Below, piece after piece: positions 33,662 to 43,148 of a DNA stretch of 64,000 bases (its first letter is position 1; the number at the start of each line of letters is the position of its first letter). The notes beneath the pieces are model-generated. The model worked only from the letters and a program-made list of their open reading frames with translations. It was not told the DNA's origin and did not search any database. This stretch comes from Modestobacter sp. VKM Ac-2982. Lineage in GTDB: Bacteria; Actinomycetota; Actinomycetes; Mycobacteriales; Geodermatophilaceae. The translations under genes and the position numbers were made by a program. The DNA is taken from assembly GCF_026967935.1 (NCBI RefSeq), contig NZ_JAPVBL010000002.1, positions 574,969-638,968 on the forward strand, given 5' to 3'.

Positions 33662-34189
33662 TTACGGGTTGGTGTCGCAGTCGATGCTGTTGCACCGGGT
33701 GTCACTCGTGCTGCCGTCGGAGTAGGTGTTGCGGCAGCTGATGCCGGTGCAGAAGGAGTTGCTGCTCGTGCCGTCGGAGTACCGCGTGCTGCAGGCGTCG
33801 TTGCGGCAGATGGTGCTGCTGCTTGAGCCGTCGGAGTAGCGCGTGCTGCAGGAGCCGTTGTAGCAGGCCGAGCTGCTGTTGCGACCGTCGTCGTACTGGG
33901 TCTGGCAGGACCCCGCGCTGTAGCAGCTAGTCCGGCCGGACTCGTGCTCGGCGAGCGACGAGTCCTCTTCCGCCTCGTCGGCGTCGGGCCTCAACCGGTC
34001 AGGCGTGCCGCCGGCGTCCTCCTGGCCGGTCTCGTCCGGACCGCCGAGGACGTCGCCGGCCGGCAGGTCGATCGAGGCCCCACCAACGTCCCCGCCCGGC
34101 GTGGCGCTGTCTGGTGCTGCGTCCTGGCCGCAACTGGTCAGCAGCAGGCACACCAGTGCCGTCACGATGAGGACAAGGCGGCGGTTCAC
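33662..34189 (-). CDS. Lipoprotein with cysteine-rich tandem repeats
   Basis: 175 residues. The signal peptide MNRRLVLIVTALVCLLLTSC has lipobox LTSC (lipidation at Cys20). An acidic Pro/Gly/Asp linker covers about 25-85. The rest consists of about five ~20-residue repeats: CYSAGSCQTQYDDGRNSSSA, CYNGSCSTRYSDGSSSST, CRNDACSTRYSDGTSSNSF, CTGISCRNTYSDGSTSDTR, CNSIDCDTNP. Each has two Cys three to four residues apart and a YSDG turn, suggesting disulphide-bonded surface turns. No known family. Confidence 0.7.
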   Translation of the reverse strand: MNRRLVLIVTALVCLLLTSCGQDAAPDSATPGGDVGGASIDLPAGDVLGGPDETGQEDAGGTPDRLRPDADEAEEDSSLAEHESGRTSCYSAGSCQTQYDDGRNSSSACYNGSCSTRYSDGSSSSTICRNDACSTRYSDGTSSNSFCTGISCRNTYSDGSTSDTRCNSIDCDTNP

Positions 34190-34352
34190 GGAGGTCTCCC
34201 CAGGTCAACTTGTGTGGCGACCGTAGGGGACCGGACGGCGTCTTTCGGGTGGGCCCGCCGATCGCCACCCGGTCGTGGGTTCTCGGGCGGCGGAGCAGGC
34301 CGCATGTCAATGCCGGGCGACGAGTGTCGTCCAGTGGCTCGACTGGGAGACA

Positions 34353-34673
34353 TGGAGAGCATCGAGCCCGCGGCGCCCGAAGCCGAGACCGAGCTCGACA
34401 TCTCGGGCAACCAACGAAGGGCGACGACGGTGGCAGGCAATCGACCTGCCCGCGTTCGAGAAGGCCGGCGGACGTATGCCCCGGGACGCCTTCTACCGCG
34501 TGGCGCAGTCGGTCCGGTACGACAACCGCGGCCTGGCCGGCTTCTCCACCGCGCAGGCAGCCCTCGTAGAGGTCGAGCACGGCGAGGGCCGCACCGACAC
34601 CGGGTACCGGGTGCTGACCGACAAGGGCCGCCGGCGATTGGGAGTGAACCGTCACCTGCTGCCGCCCGAGTGA
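34353..34673 (+). pseudogene. Small hypothetical gene with probable frameshift
   Basis: ATG 34353 opens MESIEPAAPEAETELDISGN, but the coding-like continuation RRRWQAIDLPAFEKAGGRMP and RDAFYRVAQSVRYDNRGLAG is in the next frame, which runs to a stop at 34671-34673. A one-base indel near 34420 would join them into a ~107-residue protein. Alternatively the second frame is used alone from an internal ATG (MPRDAF). No family recognised. Confidence 0.4.
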
Positions 34674-34763
34674 GACCACCGGGCGGCAGCCCAACCATGA
34701 ACCCCCGTCCATCGTGACCGTGGACGGGGAGGGTTGGTGTGTACGAGGCCTGCTGCGCAGCAG

Positions 34764-35776
34764 CTACTCGACGTCGCGTGGGTCGAGGGCGATCTGGTGG
34801 AGGCAGTCGCGGCCAAGGACGGCGGCGGCGCGCAGCCGGCCGGTGGTGTCGTAGGCATGCCGGCCGGCCCAGTGGCGGACGGAGTGCGGGGGCGACATTC
34901 TCACCGGTGATGCCGGCGGCGTCGAGGACGCGGTTGAGGTTGCCGCCGATGGACGCCTGGGCGTACTTGTCCTCGGGGTCGTTGCGGCCGGTGTAGGCGG
35001 CGGGCACGGCGGTGCGCGCTGCAGCTTCCGCAGGACGCAGGCGGCAGCGCGCGGCCCCTGGGGGTGCGCGCGGCGGCGTCGCGGGTGCCGACGAGCTGCA
35101 CATGGGTCGGTGCGGCCAGGTTGTCGAAGTCGGTGCCGCGCACGCAGGGGATCTCACCGGCGCCAGCGCCGGCCTCGGCGAGCGCCCACGTGATGGTGCC
35201 CTGGTCGCGGCTGGCCGGGTTCCAGCCGGCGACGGTGAGCCGGCCGGCGACAATCTCGATCTCGGTGAGCGGCCGGTCGGGCAGCACGTCGGTCGGCTGC
35301 GGCTTCTTGCCGGCGCAGCGGGCCTTCGCGGCGCGGGCGCGCTGCAGGTCGGTGAGCCGGAGCAGCTGCGGGGCGGGAACCTCCCCGGCGGGACCGCGGC
35401 GGCACTGTGCGGCGGCCATCCATGCCGGGCCGTCGGCGACGTCGGCCGCGCCGGCGGTGGGGATGCCGAGGTGGTCAAAGGTGAGCCAGATGACGATCAG
35501 TGTCATCCGCCGCCAGTGCTTGTGCTCACGCGTCGGCTCGCCGTCGAACTTGCCGTTGATGAACCTGTTGGCGCAGGCGGTGTCGACCTCGCGCAGGTCG
35601 GCGACCTTGTCGGCGGGCAGCCAGGTGGCGAGGCGGATCAAGGTGGTGACCCCGGCGTGCAGACCGTCCTCGCGCGCGGCGCAGGTCTGGTCCGCCGGGC
35701 ACCCGACCGCGGCAGTGGCACCGCTAGCCGCGCAAGCCGGCCTGTACGCCGTCATCGTCGCTCGCAACCCGGCCAT
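34764..35776 (-). pseudogene. Degenerate tyrosine recombinase
   Basis: The first ~210 codons from ATG 35776 are intact (ADKVADLREVDTACANRFIN ... ALAEAGAGAGEIPCVRGTDF, with the first catalytic Arg region). Frameshifts follow near 35060 and 34905. The last segment, in a third frame, is HSVRHWAGRHAYDTTGRLRA and AAVLGRDCLHQIALDPRDVE, whose HSVRH box matches the HxxRH motif of the family. A clear nucleophilic Tyr is not seen in the tail. The gene is therefore a relic recombinase and a further sign of layered insertions. Confidence 0.6.
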
Positions 35777-35957
35777 CGCCCAGCCGGCACTGCGGCTCCC
35801 GCTCCGTCGGCGGGGCCGACGGTGAGCGACCTGGGGGACGGACTGTGCGATGCCCCGCCGCACGGGGTCCGTTCTGCACTGACCTCGGCACGAGCTCGGT
35901 GCTGAGCCCCGCGGGCAACGGTGCTAGGCAGCAGACAACCACGCCGGTGACGGAGCG

Positions 35958-36233
35958 CTAGGTGTCCCTTCGGTTGCCACGAGTCGCAACCAGCAGAGCC
36001 AGGACCGAGAACGCGGCCTCCCGTCGTACCCGGCTCCGCGAAAGGGCGGCGACGAGGGCGAGCGTGGCGACGAGCGCCAGCACGACTGCAACTAGCCCCC
36101 CGAGCACCGCCAGTGCCGCGTTGCCACCATCCCGTGTAGCGGCCGTGATAACTGTTGCAGCGGCCACGGCGGTGGCCGCGCCGCCACTCAGTCGACCGGT
36201 ACGAGGAGCGCTGGTGTCGGGACGGCTTGTCAT
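35958..36233 (-). CDS. Small membrane protein (91 aa, two helices)
   Basis: ATG 36233. Hydrophobic segments GGAATAVAAATVITAATR (about 17-34) and LAVLGGLVAVVLALVATLAL (about 41-60), then a very basic tail (RSRVRREAAFSVLALLVATR). It is divergent from the NTPase-repeat gene, 169 bases apart. No family recognised; the layout suits a membrane partner or holin-like protein, but this is a guess. Confidence 0.5.
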   Translation of the reverse strand: MTSRPDTSAPRTGRLSGGAATAVAAATVITAATRDGGNAALAVLGGLVAVVLALVATLALVAALSRSRVRREAAFSVLALLVATRGNRRDT

Positions 36234-36402
36234 CTCGGCTCCCACGGGTTCGCGGCGGCTGTCGCTGTCCACGGTCCTGCCCGCAGGTGCGGGCTGGGTC
36301 CGGTCCGGTTGGCCGGACACCGGACGGACACCGGACACGACCCGATCCAGCCGGTACCCTCCCGGTCGTCGGCATGGCCAGCCACTTGGGGGAGGGTGGT
36401 AC

Positions 36403-39087
36403 GTGGCGCGCGATCCGATCGCCGAGCTCCGCCGCCAGCTACAGAACCTCTTCAGCGAGTTGAAGGTGCCGCAGGCGCGACTGGTCAAGCTCGCCGAACT
36501 GCATGCCCTGCCTCTGCGGAGGACGACCCTCAGCGACCTGCTGCACGGTTCCGGGGAGCCGCAGTGGACCACCGTCGAGGCGTTCGTTTTGGCGTGCGAA
36601 CTCATGCGGTCCCGCGCGAAGGCGCCCGCGGTCGGGCCGATCCGCGAGGCGCTTCTCGCGCCGTGGCAAGCCGACTACCAGCAAGCCACTGGGCACAGCG
36701 GTCCGGCAATCCCGCGCAACGACCGAGTCCCCGCCAAGGCGGCGATCCTCAGCTGGGCATCGTGGCGGCAACTGAATCCGGTGAAGGCACTGGAGGTGCA
36801 CCCGGCCATCACGGCATCCCGCGGCGAGTCGACTGGCGCACCGAGGGGGGAGATGCCGGCGCTGCCGGCGTACGTATCGCGCGCGCACGACAAGGCGTTG
36901 ACACAGACCGTGGACGCCGTCGGCTTGCGCAGCCAGTTCGTGGTGCTCGTCGGCGGGTCGTCGACCGGCAAGACCCGCGCCTGCTGGGAGGCGGTCCAGC
37001 GCCTACCGGAGGAGTGGCAGCTGTGGCATCCGCTCGCTCCCACCCGCGCCCGGGCGCTCCTCAACGGCCTCCGCAGCCTCTCTGGGGTCCTGGCGCCGCG
37101 GACGGTGCTGTGGCTCAACGAGCTACAGGACTACCTCGTCCCGGAGGGAGATCCGGACCTGGGCGAGCAGGCGGCTGCGGAGTTGCGGGAACTGCTGCGG
37201 GACCGGAGCCGCGGACCGGTGCTCGCGCTAGGCACGCTGTGGCCGGAGCACTGGCAGCGTCTCACCGCCGTCGACGGTGACAACACGCCTTTGCATCCGC
37301 ACGCTCGAGAGCTCTTGGTGGGCAACGAACTGCGCCTTCCCGAGACGTTCGCGGGGTACGAGGGACAGGTCGCCGAGGCGGCAGAGCGCGACCCGCGGTG
37401 GCGCGCCGCGATGGACTACGGCCGAGGCCGGCCCACGCAGTACCTGGCCGGCGGGGTGTTCCTGCTTGAGCGCTACACCAACGCCACTGCACCGGAGCAG
37501 GCGCTGCTGAACGCGGCCGGCGACGCCCGCCGCCTCGGTCACCCTCGGGTTTTACCCGAGGCGTTCCTGCTACAGGCCGCCGAGGACTACCTCGCCGAGC
37601 CCGACTGGGTGGCGCTGCCGGGCACCCGTCGCCGCGACTGGGCGAAGCACGCCCTCACCACGCTGCAACCGGGCCGATGGGGCGTCCCCGGTCCGCTCCG
37701 ACCGGTCCGGGGCACCCCGGGAGCAGTCGAACTCGCCGACTTCGTGGAACAGCATTTGCGACGCACGCGGGCGCGGCTCGCCCCGCCTGCGTCGCTGTGG
37801 ACCGCAGCAGTCGGTACCGGCGCGGAGGCCGAGACCTGCAACTCACTGGCGCGCAGCGCCGAGGTTCGCGGGCGATACCGGCACGCGGCCGAGCTGTACC
37901 AGGCGGCCGCCGACGCCGGCGATCTGGGCGCCTTGATTCGCTTGGCCGAGCTGCGCAAGCGGGCCGGGGATCGGGAGGAGGCCGAGCGTCTGGTGCGGGC
38001 GGCCGCCGACGCCGGCTACCCGGACGCCCTGGCCCTGGTGGCCCATGAGCGGGAGCGGGCCGGGGACCGAGCGGAGGCCATACGACTGCTGCGCGCGGCC
38101 GCCGACGCCGGCCACCCGGACACCCTGGCTCGCTTCGCCGAGCAGCGAATCTGGGCCAGGGACCGAGCGGAGGCAGAGCGACTGGCGTGGGCGGCCGCCG
38201 ACGCCGGCCGTCCGCGCGCCCTGGTCGACCTGGCCGAGCTGCGAGAGCGGGCCGGGGATCCGGAGGGGGCCGAGCGACTGGCGCGGGCGGCCGCCGACGC
38301 CGGCCACCCGCGCGCCCTGGTCGGCCTGGCCGAGCTGCGGGAGCGGGCCGGGGACCGGGAGGAGGCCGAGCGACTGGTGCGCGCCGCCGCCGACGCCGGC
38401 CACCGGAGGGCCTTGGCCTCTCTTGCCTTGTGGCGAGCGCGGGCCGGGAACCGGGAGGAGGCCGAGCGGCTGGTGCGGGCGGCCGCCGAGGCCGGCGATC
38501 CGGGCGCCCTGGCCCACTTGGCCGAGCTGCGGGAGCGGGCCGGGGATCGGGAGGAGGCCCAGCGGCTGGTGCGGGCGGCCGCCGAGGCCGGCGATCCGGG
38601 CGCCCTGGCCGACCTGGCCCGCCAGCGGGAGTGGGCCGGGGACCGGGAGGAGGCCGAGCGACTGGCGCGGGCGGCCGCCGAGGCCGGCCACCCGGAGGCC
38701 CTGGTCCACCTAGCCTGGTGGCGGGAGCGGGCCGGGGACCGAGCGGAGGTCGAGCGACTGTTCCGGGCGGCCGCCGACGCCGGCCACCCGGACGCCCTGG
38801 TCAGCCTGGTCTATGAGCGGGAGCTGGACGGGCACCGAGAGAAGGCCGAACAACTGGCGCGGGCAGCCGCCGACGCCGGCCACCCGCAGGCTCTGGTCAG
38901 CCTGGCCTATGAGCGGGAGTGGGCCGGGGACCGAGCGGAGGCCCAGCGGCTGGCGCGGGCGGCCGCCGACGCCGGCGACCCGGATGGCCTGACAGCCCTG
39001 GCTGAGCTGCGCGAGCGGGCCGGCGATTTGAAAGGGGCGAATCGGCTACGCCGCGTGGGCCTCACCGCAGACGGACAGGAAGCCTGA
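36403..39087 (+). CDS. P-loop NTPase with Sel1/TPR-like repeat array (STAND-like)
   Basis: 894 residues from GTG 36403, with GGAGGG 9 bases upstream. Residues 1-110 form a helical domain (IAELRRQLQNLFSELKVPQA). The NTPase part has Walker A VVLVGGSSTGKTRACWEAVQ (about 179-198) and a Walker B-like RTVLWLNELQDYL. A helical region follows to about 470. The rest is about eleven 35-residue helical hairpins of the form AGDREEAERLVRAAADAGHP, a Sel1-like array. STAND NTPases with C-terminal repeats act as sensors in bacterial conflict systems; a P-loop domain with this GGSSTGKTRA motif is common in actinobacterial accessory genes. The sensor role is inference. Confidence 0.7.
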   Translation: MARDPIAELRRQLQNLFSELKVPQARLVKLAELHALPLRRTTLSDLLHGSGEPQWTTVEAFVLACELMRSRAKAPAVGPIREALLAPWQADYQQATGHSGPAIPRNDRVPAKAAILSWASWRQLNPVKALEVHPAITASRGESTGAPRGEMPALPAYVSRAHDKALTQTVDAVGLRSQFVVLVGGSSTGKTRACWEAVQRLPEEWQLWHPLAPTRARALLNGLRSLSGVLAPRTVLWLNELQDYLVPEGDPDLGEQAAAELRELLRDRSRGPVLALGTLWPEHWQRLTAVDGDNTPLHPHARELLVGNELRLPETFAGYEGQVAEAAERDPRWRAAMDYGRGRPTQYLAGGVFLLERYTNATAPEQALLNAAGDARRLGHPRVLPEAFLLQAAEDYLAEPDWVALPGTRRRDWAKHALTTLQPGRWGVPGPLRPVRGTPGAVELADFVEQHLRRTRARLAPPASLWTAAVGTGAEAETCNSLARSAEVRGRYRHAAELYQAAADAGDLGALIRLAELRKRAGDREEAERLVRAAADAGYPDALALVAHERERAGDRAEAIRLLRAAADAGHPDTLARFAEQRIWARDRAEAERLAWAAADAGRPRALVDLAELRERAGDPEGAERLARAAADAGHPRALVGLAELRERAGDREEAERLVRAAADAGHRRALASLALWRARAGNREEAERLVRAAAEAGDPGALAHLAELRERAGDREEAQRLVRAAAEAGDPGALADLARQREWAGDREEAERLARAAAEAGHPEALVHLAWWRERAGDRAEVERLFRAAADAGHPDALVSLVYERELDGHREKAEQLARAAADAGHPQALVSLAYEREWAGDRAEAQRLARAAADAGDPDGLTALAELRERAGDLKGANRLRRVGLTADGQEA
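37906..39042 (+). repeat. Sel1-like tandem repeat array at DNA level (~105-nt period)
   Basis: About eleven units of about 105 bases, each containing a near-identical GCGGCCGCCGACGCCGGCC (or GAG variant) core and GAGCGGGCCGGGGA. Units in the middle (38450-38700) are almost identical to each other, so copy number is likely to vary between strains by slippage or unequal recombination. It is coding sequence, not CRISPR. Confidence 0.85.
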
Positions 39088-39505
39088 GCTGCTGGCGTGC
39101 CGGCAGCGGCACTGCGCCTTTGGCGGCGGAGAACGCCCGCCCGGGCTCCGCCTCACGCAGCTCGATGACCGCACGCTCCTCGGACTCTTGGCCGACGTGC
39201 AAGACCCCTACGAAGCACCCTAGGAACCTCTGGCCAGCGCGCTCGTCGCCGACGCTGGGACACAGTGATCACCGACGACATCCCCTGACCGCACAAGCGC
39301 GGCCGCAGCAGCCGCGATCGATGCGTGGAACGGCCGCCCGAGGACTGCGCCGGACGCCGCCGAGGGGCATCGCCGGGCCCTGTAGTCCCGACGCTGCACG
39401 AGCTGCTGACCGCGGGGGCCGTCGCCTCCGTCCGTCTCTGGCTGCTGACCGGCATCGCTGGCCCGGAGGAGCACACGGAAGCTGTTCTCGGCCGTCACCG
39501 GTGAC
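39088..39505. other. Region with one short coding-like remnant
   Basis: A tail reading LRLTQLDDRTLLGLLADVQD and ending at 39220-39222 looks like the end of a lost gene. The remainder up to 39505 shows no convincing gene or hairpin. Confidence 0.3.
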
Positions 39506-40056
39506 GTGCTGCCGTGGCCGGCGGTGCAGCGGCTCTGGGACGGGCGACTGGGCGGCGCCGGCGACCGCGCGGCACGGTGCCCGGCCGTACGGGACGACTG
39601 GTGGAGGCACGGTCGCTCGCCGGCGCCGCTGCTGCCCGAGCACAGCGGCTGCGTGCTGCACCCGAGCCGGGTGGCATGCCTGCTATCGGCCGCACGGCGC
39701 GCCCTGACCATCGCCACGCTGGACTCCGAGCGGATGCGCGAGGGACTCCAGCACGTCGAGGCGCGTGCGAGCACGACACCAGAGACGTCTGCGAGCTGCG
39801 CGACGCCGGGCGGGACACCTACACCCCTGCGACGGACGCGCTCGCGCAGCTGCTTCCCGCGGAACACCGGTTCGTCGACGTTCACGCCGGCATGCTGGCC
39901 ACCGCCGGCGACCGGCTCGACCTCCCGACGGGCGCGGTACCAGTGCCGGCGCACATGCGCCGCTCTCTCATGCGCCAGCGGACAACGTCTGTGCTCTGCA
40001 ACGGCCCCACCGACTGGCCCCTACTCACTCTGTTCGACAAGTACCAGAGGGCCTGA
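39506..40056 (+). pseudogene. Frameshifted hypothetical gene
   Basis: From GTG 39506 the frame gives AARCPAVRDDWWRHGRSPAP and LLSAARRALTIATLDSERMR. It then shifts near 39765 to VCELRDAGRDTYTPATDALA, FVDVHAGMLATAGDRLDLPT and MRQRTTSVLCNGPTDWPLLT, ending at 40054-40056. The two halves read well only when joined, so one indel has broken a ~180-residue gene. No family recognised. Confidence 0.45.
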
Positions 40057-40108
40057 CACGACCGCGGCCAGCGCACCGACCGTTCCCAGTTCCACCTTCA
40101 CCCAGTGG

Positions 40109-40432
40109 TCACTTCTGGCCGCGGAGCGGTGACGCGCGAACCGCACGGGGTGGCGGGTCGGTCGGGGCGATGCCGCGGGTAGGAGACCGGAGCGGCTCAG
40201 ATCCAACTGACACGTCCTCACCGCCTCGCTTCGACACTCGGAGGCGACGATCAACGAGGACGAGCTTGAGTGAGGAGGTGGTCACGGCCAGCTTGGTGCT
40301 CGTGCCCTCGGCGCGATTTCCCAGCCGGAAGTCCACCTTCTCGATCTCGGCTGCGCGGAACACCTCGACGAGGTGGCGGACGAACTTGGCCAAGGTGGTC
40401 TCGTCCGCGATGGGACGCTCTGCTGGCTGCAT
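40109..40432 (-). CDS. Small hypothetical protein (107 aa)
   Basis: ATG 40432. The product reads MQPAERPIADETTLAKFVRH and EIEKVDFRLGNRAEGTSTKL, mixed fold and basic tail (VDRRLRVSKRGGEDVSVGSE). No recognised domain. The ~280 bases to the next gene (40717) show nothing clear and would hold the two divergent promoters. Confidence 0.4.
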   Translation of the reverse strand: MQPAERPIADETTLAKFVRHLVEVFRAAEIEKVDFRLGNRAEGTSTKLAVTTSSLKLVLVDRRLRVSKRGGEDVSVGSEPLRSPTRGIAPTDPPPRAVRASPLRGQK

Positions 40433-40716
40433 GGTCGGATTCCTTCGGCTGTCGGGTGCGAAGGAGCCCCGGAAAGCGAAGGAGCTCCTCCTTGTGGTCG
40501 CTCCGGACGGACGTCCTTCGCGAGCCGAGCGCCAGTTGTTGCTTGGCGGGCCATCGCGTGACCACAGATAGGAAGAGCTCGAGCAGGGGCGATGGTAGCG
40601 GGAGCTTCACGCGGCGGGAAGTCCCTGCTCTGCCCTCGGGAGTGCTGCGCCGGCCATTGCAGGTGTCCGAAACCACCCGGCGAGCGGGTGACTGAACGAT
40701 CGCGAACACTGCGACC

Positions 40717-41823
40717 GTGTCCCTCCTTTCCAGGCTCGCCACGAAGATCGACAAGCTGAGCACCGAGCTGGCCGCCACGGAGGCGCTTGGGCTCATCCTG
40801 GCCAGCCCAGCGGCTGCCATGTCAGTGACCGCCGTGCTCCGCGCGGTCGCGCCGAACCTGCCGGCGCCGCTGCGGTACACGACCCAGGCCGGGGACGACG
40901 ACGGTCGGCCCGACATCATCGGTCGCGACGACCACCGGGAGGTGCTCCACGTTGAGGGGAAGTTCTGGGCCGGCCTGACCGATGCCCAGGCCCGCGGCGG
41001 CTACCTCGAGCGCATGCGTCGGCAGCATGCCGAGCACGCTCCCGAGCACCCGCATGTCGGCGCGCTGGTGTTCATCGTGCCCCCGCGGCGCACCGCGACC
41101 CTGATGGATGAACTGGAGCGGCGCTACGGCCTCACCACACCCGAGTCGAACGGCGGGTGGTGGTCGGCGCAGACCGTCGACGGGATGACGGTGGCGGTGA
41201 CGAGCTGGGACGAACTGCTGGGTCGGCTGGCCGGTATGGCGAAGCAGGACGTCGCCGAGGACGCCCGTCAGCTGCTGGACCTCGTGAAGCAGGTGGACCA
41301 CGGCAGCTTCGTCCCCTGGTCCGCGGAGCAGCTCACCGACCAGGACGGTCCGCGACGTCTTCTGACGCTGGCATCCATGGTCGAGGCGGTCCACAGGAGG
41401 CTCCTCAGCACCGACGTCGCGACTTCGGTCTCCACACGGACAACCATCACGCAGGGCGGTCCGCTCTCATTCGGGAAGCGGATGCGACTGGGGGGCGTGG
41501 TGGTGACCCTTCGGGTGCACCTTGAGCTGTGGGCGCGGCACGGGCGGTCACCGCTGTGGCTGGCGTTCCGGGCGAGCGGGGCACCGGCCGCGCGGCGCGT
41601 CTTCGCCGAGCGGCTCGTCGAGGCCGACTACTGGATCGCGGTGGCCGTCCCGCTGCCCGAGGGGCAGGTCGGGGACGACGTCCGGGAGCACCTCGTGGCT
41701 TGGTTGACCGACGCCGGCCGGCAGCTGGAGGCGGCGCTCGAGGCGGGCGTCCCCCTCGGCGATGAGACAGCAGAGGAGGGGGACGAGGACCCCGGCGAGG
41801 ACGTCGGCGAAGCCCCCGTCTGA
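40717..41823 (+). CDS. Putative PD-(D/E)XK-fold nuclease-like protein
   Basis: 368 residues from GTG 40717. Residues 62-92 contain DGRPDIIGRDDHREVLHVEG then KFWAGLTDAQ: PD (65-66), a 13-residue gap, E-G-K (80-82) and Gln 91, an almost ideal PD-(D/E)XK motif I-IV order. After it comes an alpha/beta region (HPHVGALVFIVPPRRTATLM; MTVAVTSWDELLGRLAGMAK) and an acidic tail (ETAEEGDEDPGEDVGEAPV). A defensive or repair nuclease is likely by fold. It stands alone; its convergent neighbour is a large unknown DNA-binding-like protein. Confidence 0.65.
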   Translation: MSLLSRLATKIDKLSTELAATEALGLILASPAAAMSVTAVLRAVAPNLPAPLRYTTQAGDDDGRPDIIGRDDHREVLHVEGKFWAGLTDAQARGGYLERMRRQHAEHAPEHPHVGALVFIVPPRRTATLMDELERRYGLTTPESNGGWWSAQTVDGMTVAVTSWDELLGRLAGMAKQDVAEDARQLLDLVKQVDHGSFVPWSAEQLTDQDGPRRLLTLASMVEAVHRRLLSTDVATSVSTRTTITQGGPLSFGKRMRLGGVVVTLRVHLELWARHGRSPLWLAFRASGAPAARRVFAERLVEADYWIAVAVPLPEGQVGDDVREHLVAWLTDAGRQLEAALEAGVPLGDETAEEGDEDPGEDVGEAPV

Positions 41824-41986
41824 CGGGCTCTGGCTGCTTGACGCGTGCCCATGGAAGTTGTGCAGCAGGTTTGCGGCCCAACTGCATGTCGTCGCCGACG
41901 GCACCATCGCCGCGAGCGTCGCGGTGGTGCTGGTGCTGTTCAGCGCGGTGGTGGTCTACAACCGGCGGCTGTCGACCTTCGAGCGG

Positions 41987-43105
41987 CTACCCGACGCGTG
42001 GCGGTGCCGAGTTCACCTGTAGACAGGCCTGCACCGTCTCCAGCGCCGGGCGGGCGAAGACGGAGTCGTCGGGCACCGCGAGCTGGTAGGGCACCGCAGC
42101 CAGGCCCTCACCCTCCGCGCCCTGAGCGGCCCGAACCTCCGGCGGCTGCTGCCGGAGTCGGCCGCCACGTCGTTGGGGCATCGGGTCGTGCACCTCGAGC
42201 AAGCCGAACTCAGCCAGCTCGTGCACGGCCTCGTACGCCTCACCGGAGAGCCCGTACCGCCGGTCCCGAGTCGACCGGGGGATGCCGACGCCGGGCTGAC
42301 CGGGAGCCCGCGGCAGCGTGACAGATGCGTGCCGAGCAACCAGGAGCGTGGCGAGCTCCGCCGTGGACAACACGACGCTCCACCCCCGGCGGACGAAGTC
42401 CCCGGGCAGCGTCACGACGTCTGGCCAGGAGTGGGACTTCCCCGGGACCTTGTAGGTGACGCCGCTCCCGTTGTCGGAGAGCAGTGTGAACCCCTCGTAC
42501 CGGCCCTGCTCCTTGTGCCCGCCCAGCTGAATGAGGTCAGCGCGCGCCAGGTCATCCAGGTCGCGGTTGAGCCGCATCCGTCGCGCTCTGGGGGAGTTCG
42601 CCCACCGGCCGGACACGACGGACCAGGGGGCGCGTCCGCCGTTCTTGTTGACGTTGCCCCGGCGGTTGGTCCAGCCGGGCTTCACCGCTCCCGGGTCCGC
42701 CTGGGTCGCGTAGACCAGGGCGAGGTAGGTCGCCAGAGCGTGCGACTTCCGCATGGCCAGCCGTGTCAACGGTGGGCGCGTGGCCCAGTCGCGGCGCCGG
42801 CGTTCCGCGACCGAGATCTCGTCCGGGTCCTCCTGACCGTCGGGCTGCGCAGCGGGCCGAAGGTCAGCGAGGGCGATGAAGGGCGAGCGGAGCCGGAACT
42901 CGACGCCGGGGTCGTCGAGCTCCTCGTAGGCGTCGCGCGCGCGGCGCACGGTCTCCTTGGTTTCGTCGCTCTCGAGCCACCGCCGCCGGCGCGTCCGCTC
43001 TTCGGTCAGCTTCCGCACCGACTGCGCACGCCACTCCTGTTGCCGCTCGGCGTGAGCGAGGTCCTCGAGCGTCGGGACCGGGATTCTCTCGAACGGGATC
43101 TTCAT
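41987..43105 (-). CDS. Hypothetical protein with two winged-helix-like regions (possible replication or regulatory protein)
   Basis: 372 residues from ATG 43105. The first ~100 residues are highly charged (ERQQEWRAQSVRKLTEERTR). The middle has a helix-turn-helix-like stretch, RARRMRLNRDLDDLARADLI, followed by a wing-like QLGGHKEQGRYEGFTLLSDN. A second such unit is GLSGEAYEAVHELAEFGLLE. This is the layout of plasmid/phage replication initiators or wHTH regulators, but no family was recognised. An AT-rich upstream region with a palindrome (43149-43164) supports a site-specific DNA-binding role. Confidence 0.5.
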   Translation of the reverse strand: MKIPFERIPVPTLEDLAHAERQQEWRAQSVRKLTEERTRRRRWLESDETKETVRRARDAYEELDDPGVEFRLRSPFIALADLRPAAQPDGQEDPDEISVAERRRRDWATRPPLTRLAMRKSHALATYLALVYATQADPGAVKPGWTNRRGNVNKNGGRAPWSVVSGRWANSPRARRMRLNRDLDDLARADLIQLGGHKEQGRYEGFTLLSDNGSGVTYKVPGKSHSWPDVVTLPGDFVRRGWSVVLSTAELATLLVARHASVTLPRAPGQPGVGIPRSTRDRRYGLSGEAYEAVHELAEFGLLEVHDPMPQRRGGRLRQQPPEVRAAQGAEGEGLAAVPYQLAVPDDSVFARPALETVQACLQVNSAPPRVG

Positions 43106-43148
43106 CTTCGACCTTCCGGTCACGGACCCGCCGGGCACGTATGAGCGG

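Noticed and set aside
37906-39042. Regular ~105-nt repeats that could look like CRISPR or a satellite
   Set aside because: They lie in one long reading frame and encode Sel1-like helical repeats; spacing and sequence are not repeat-spacer-like.
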